Positions 63,135 to 64,000 of a DNA stretch of 64,000 nt are shown one piece after another. Within the stretch, counting starts at the first letter, position 1. Each line of letters starts with the position of its first letter. The position numbers and the translations under genes were made by a program. The notes under the pieces were generated by a model that was given only the letters and a program-made list of their open reading frames with translations, was not told the DNA's origin and made no database searches. The stretch spans positions 248,001-312,000 of the forward strand of contig NZ_PDKU01000001.1 of the NCBI RefSeq assembly GCF_002933355.1. The letters are read 5' to 3'. The DNA comes from Candidatus Pantoea edessiphila. Lineage in GTDB: Bacteria > Pseudomonadota > Gammaproteobacteria > Enterobacterales > Enterobacteriaceae.

Positions 63135-63848
63135 ATGAAACTTTGGTTTTCAATTTATCGTTATAATAGAGAAATAAATAAAACACCATACATGCAAGAT
63201 TATACTCTTGAGATCGAAGATAATCGTGACATAATGGTATTAGATGCATTGATCTCTTTAAAACAACAAGATCCAACACTATCATTTCGTCGTTCTTGTA
63301 GAGAAGGAGTATGTGGTTCTGATGGTATAAACATGAACGGTAAAAATGGATTAGCTTGTATTACTCCTTTATCAAAATTAAAAAATAAACAACATAAAAT
63401 TATTATACGTCCTTTGCCTGGATTACCAGTTATAAGAGATTTAGTCGTTGATATGAGCCAATTTTATGCACAATATAAGAAGATCAAACCTTTTCTAATA
63501 AATAAATATGAAAATCCAACACGTGAATATCTTCAGTTACCGGATGAACGTGAACGTCTTAATGGATTATATGAATGCATTCTTTGTGCCTGTTGCTCAA
63601 CTTCATGTCCTTCATTTTGGTGGAATCCAGATAAATTTATTGGTCCAGCTGGTTTGTTAACACTCTATCGATTTTTAATCGATACGAGAGATACAGAAAC
63701 AAAAGAACGTCTTGATTCGGTAGGTGATTCATTTAGCGTCTTTAGATGTCATAATATAATGAATTGTGTTAGTGTTTGTCCAAAAGGATTGAATCCAACA
63801 AAGGCTATTAATCAAATTAAATTAATGCTGTTAAAATGTGATAGTTAA
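63135..63848 (+). CDS. sdhB: Succinate dehydrogenase iron-sulfur subunit SdhB
   Basis: Carries the 2Fe-2S, 4Fe-4S and 3Fe-4S clusters that wire SdhA to quinone. The 237 residues (E. coli 238) contain all cluster motifs: CREGVCGSDG with a further Cys in GKNGLACITP, then CILCACCSTSCP, and CHNIMNCVSVCPKGLNP. It follows sdhA by 17 bp. With sdhCDA it completes complex II. Confidence 0.97.
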   Translation: MKLWFSIYRYNREINKTPYMQDYTLEIEDNRDIMVLDALISLKQQDPTLSFRRSCREGVCGSDGINMNGKNGLACITPLSKLKNKQHKIIIRPLPGLPVIRDLVVDMSQFYAQYKKIKPFLINKYENPTREYLQLPDERERLNGLYECILCACCSTSCPSFWWNPDKFIGPAGLLTLYRFLIDTRDTETKERLDSVGDSFSVFRCHNIMNCVSVCPKGLNPTKAINQIKLMLLKCDS

Positions 63849-63950
63849 TAAGTAAATCATTTAAAAAATATCTTTGAATTATTGAAACATTTTTGTGATT
63901 TAATTAATTTTTCGAAACTTATTATGATAATTAATATCTAAGGGATTATA

Positions 63951-64000
63951 ATGCATAATAGAGCTATCAAATCCTGGCTAGAATCTTCCTGGTTAGCTAA
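63951..64000 (+). CDS. sucA: 2-oxoglutarate dehydrogenase E1 SucA, N-terminal fragment cut by window edge
   Basis: The first 16 codons read MHNRAIKSWLESSWLA, matching the E. coli SucA N-terminus (MQNSALKAWLDSSYLS). An AAGGGA ribosome site stands at 63940-63945. It follows sdhB by 102 bp on the same strand, as in the E. coli sdhCDAB-sucABCD operon. The rest lies beyond the window. Confidence 0.9.
   Translation, partial: MHNRAIKSWLESSWLA

Overview
This window looks like chromosome from a genome-reduced, strongly AT-rich member of the Enterobacterales, most probably an obligate insect symbiont of the Ishikawaella/Blochmannia/Wigglesworthia kind. I cannot name the species from sequence alone. 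Nearly every protein is recognisable end to end as an E. coli orthologue. Gene order follows the E. coli map from about 25 min (pot, mfd, ptsG, fab, rne) down to about 16 min (glnS, fldA, sdh, suc), with many genes deleted between the survivors. No insertion sequence, phage gene, CRISPR array, integrase or toxin system is visible. Long non-coding AT-rich tracts mark where genes have eroded.

Layout. 1-4.8 kb: end of potC, potD and full-length mfd on +. 4.8-14.2 kb: a minus-strand run rluC, rpmF, fabH, fabD, fabG, acpP, tmk, holB, tatD, ptsG, hinT, i.e. the E. coli fatty-acid cluster without plsX, fabF, pabC and mltG. 14.2-24.8 kb: rne (with a degenerate tail), murJ, pyrC, trhO, tRNA-Leu, tRNA-Cys, pgsA, tRNA-Ser, tusE, ompA. 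25-31.5 kb: lonH, the pqiABC envelope lipid-transport operon, pyrD. 31.9-45.2 kb: asnS, a giant porin in the ompF position, aspC, gloC, a short ycaR, ihfB, rpsA, cmk, aroA, serC, serS. 46.2-55.5 kb: ompX, hns, moeB/moeA, dacC, nfsA, rimK, infA, trxB. 56.8-64 kb: glnS, fldA, sdhCDAB and the first codons of sucA.

The genes describe a cell that imports glucose (ptsG) and polyamines (potCD), makes fatty acids and phospholipid (fab, acpP, pgsA), pyrimidines (pyrC, pyrD), chorismate precursors and serine (aroA, serC, aspC), and respires through succinate dehydrogenase. It keeps a real outer membrane (OmpA, OmpX, porin, PqiABC) and a peptidoglycan wall (MurJ, DacC).

The standout is the porin gene at 33541-35970. 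It encodes 809 residues instead of about 360. A normal OmpF-type barrel is interrupted at the position of extracellular loop L5 by about 450 residues containing 44 tandem Asn/Pro-rich pentapeptides, a duplicated 21-residue unit and eight identical 9-residue units. This predicts a large, repeat-built, surface-exposed domain carried on a general porin. Other observations are a near-perfectly symmetrical 29-bp palindrome upstream of ompA, a four-copy repeat in the rne leader, loss of the RNase E scaffold with retention of its membrane-anchor helix, an H-NS in a genome that is AT-rich throughout, and an empty 1.6-kb tract where gltA would sit beside sdhC.
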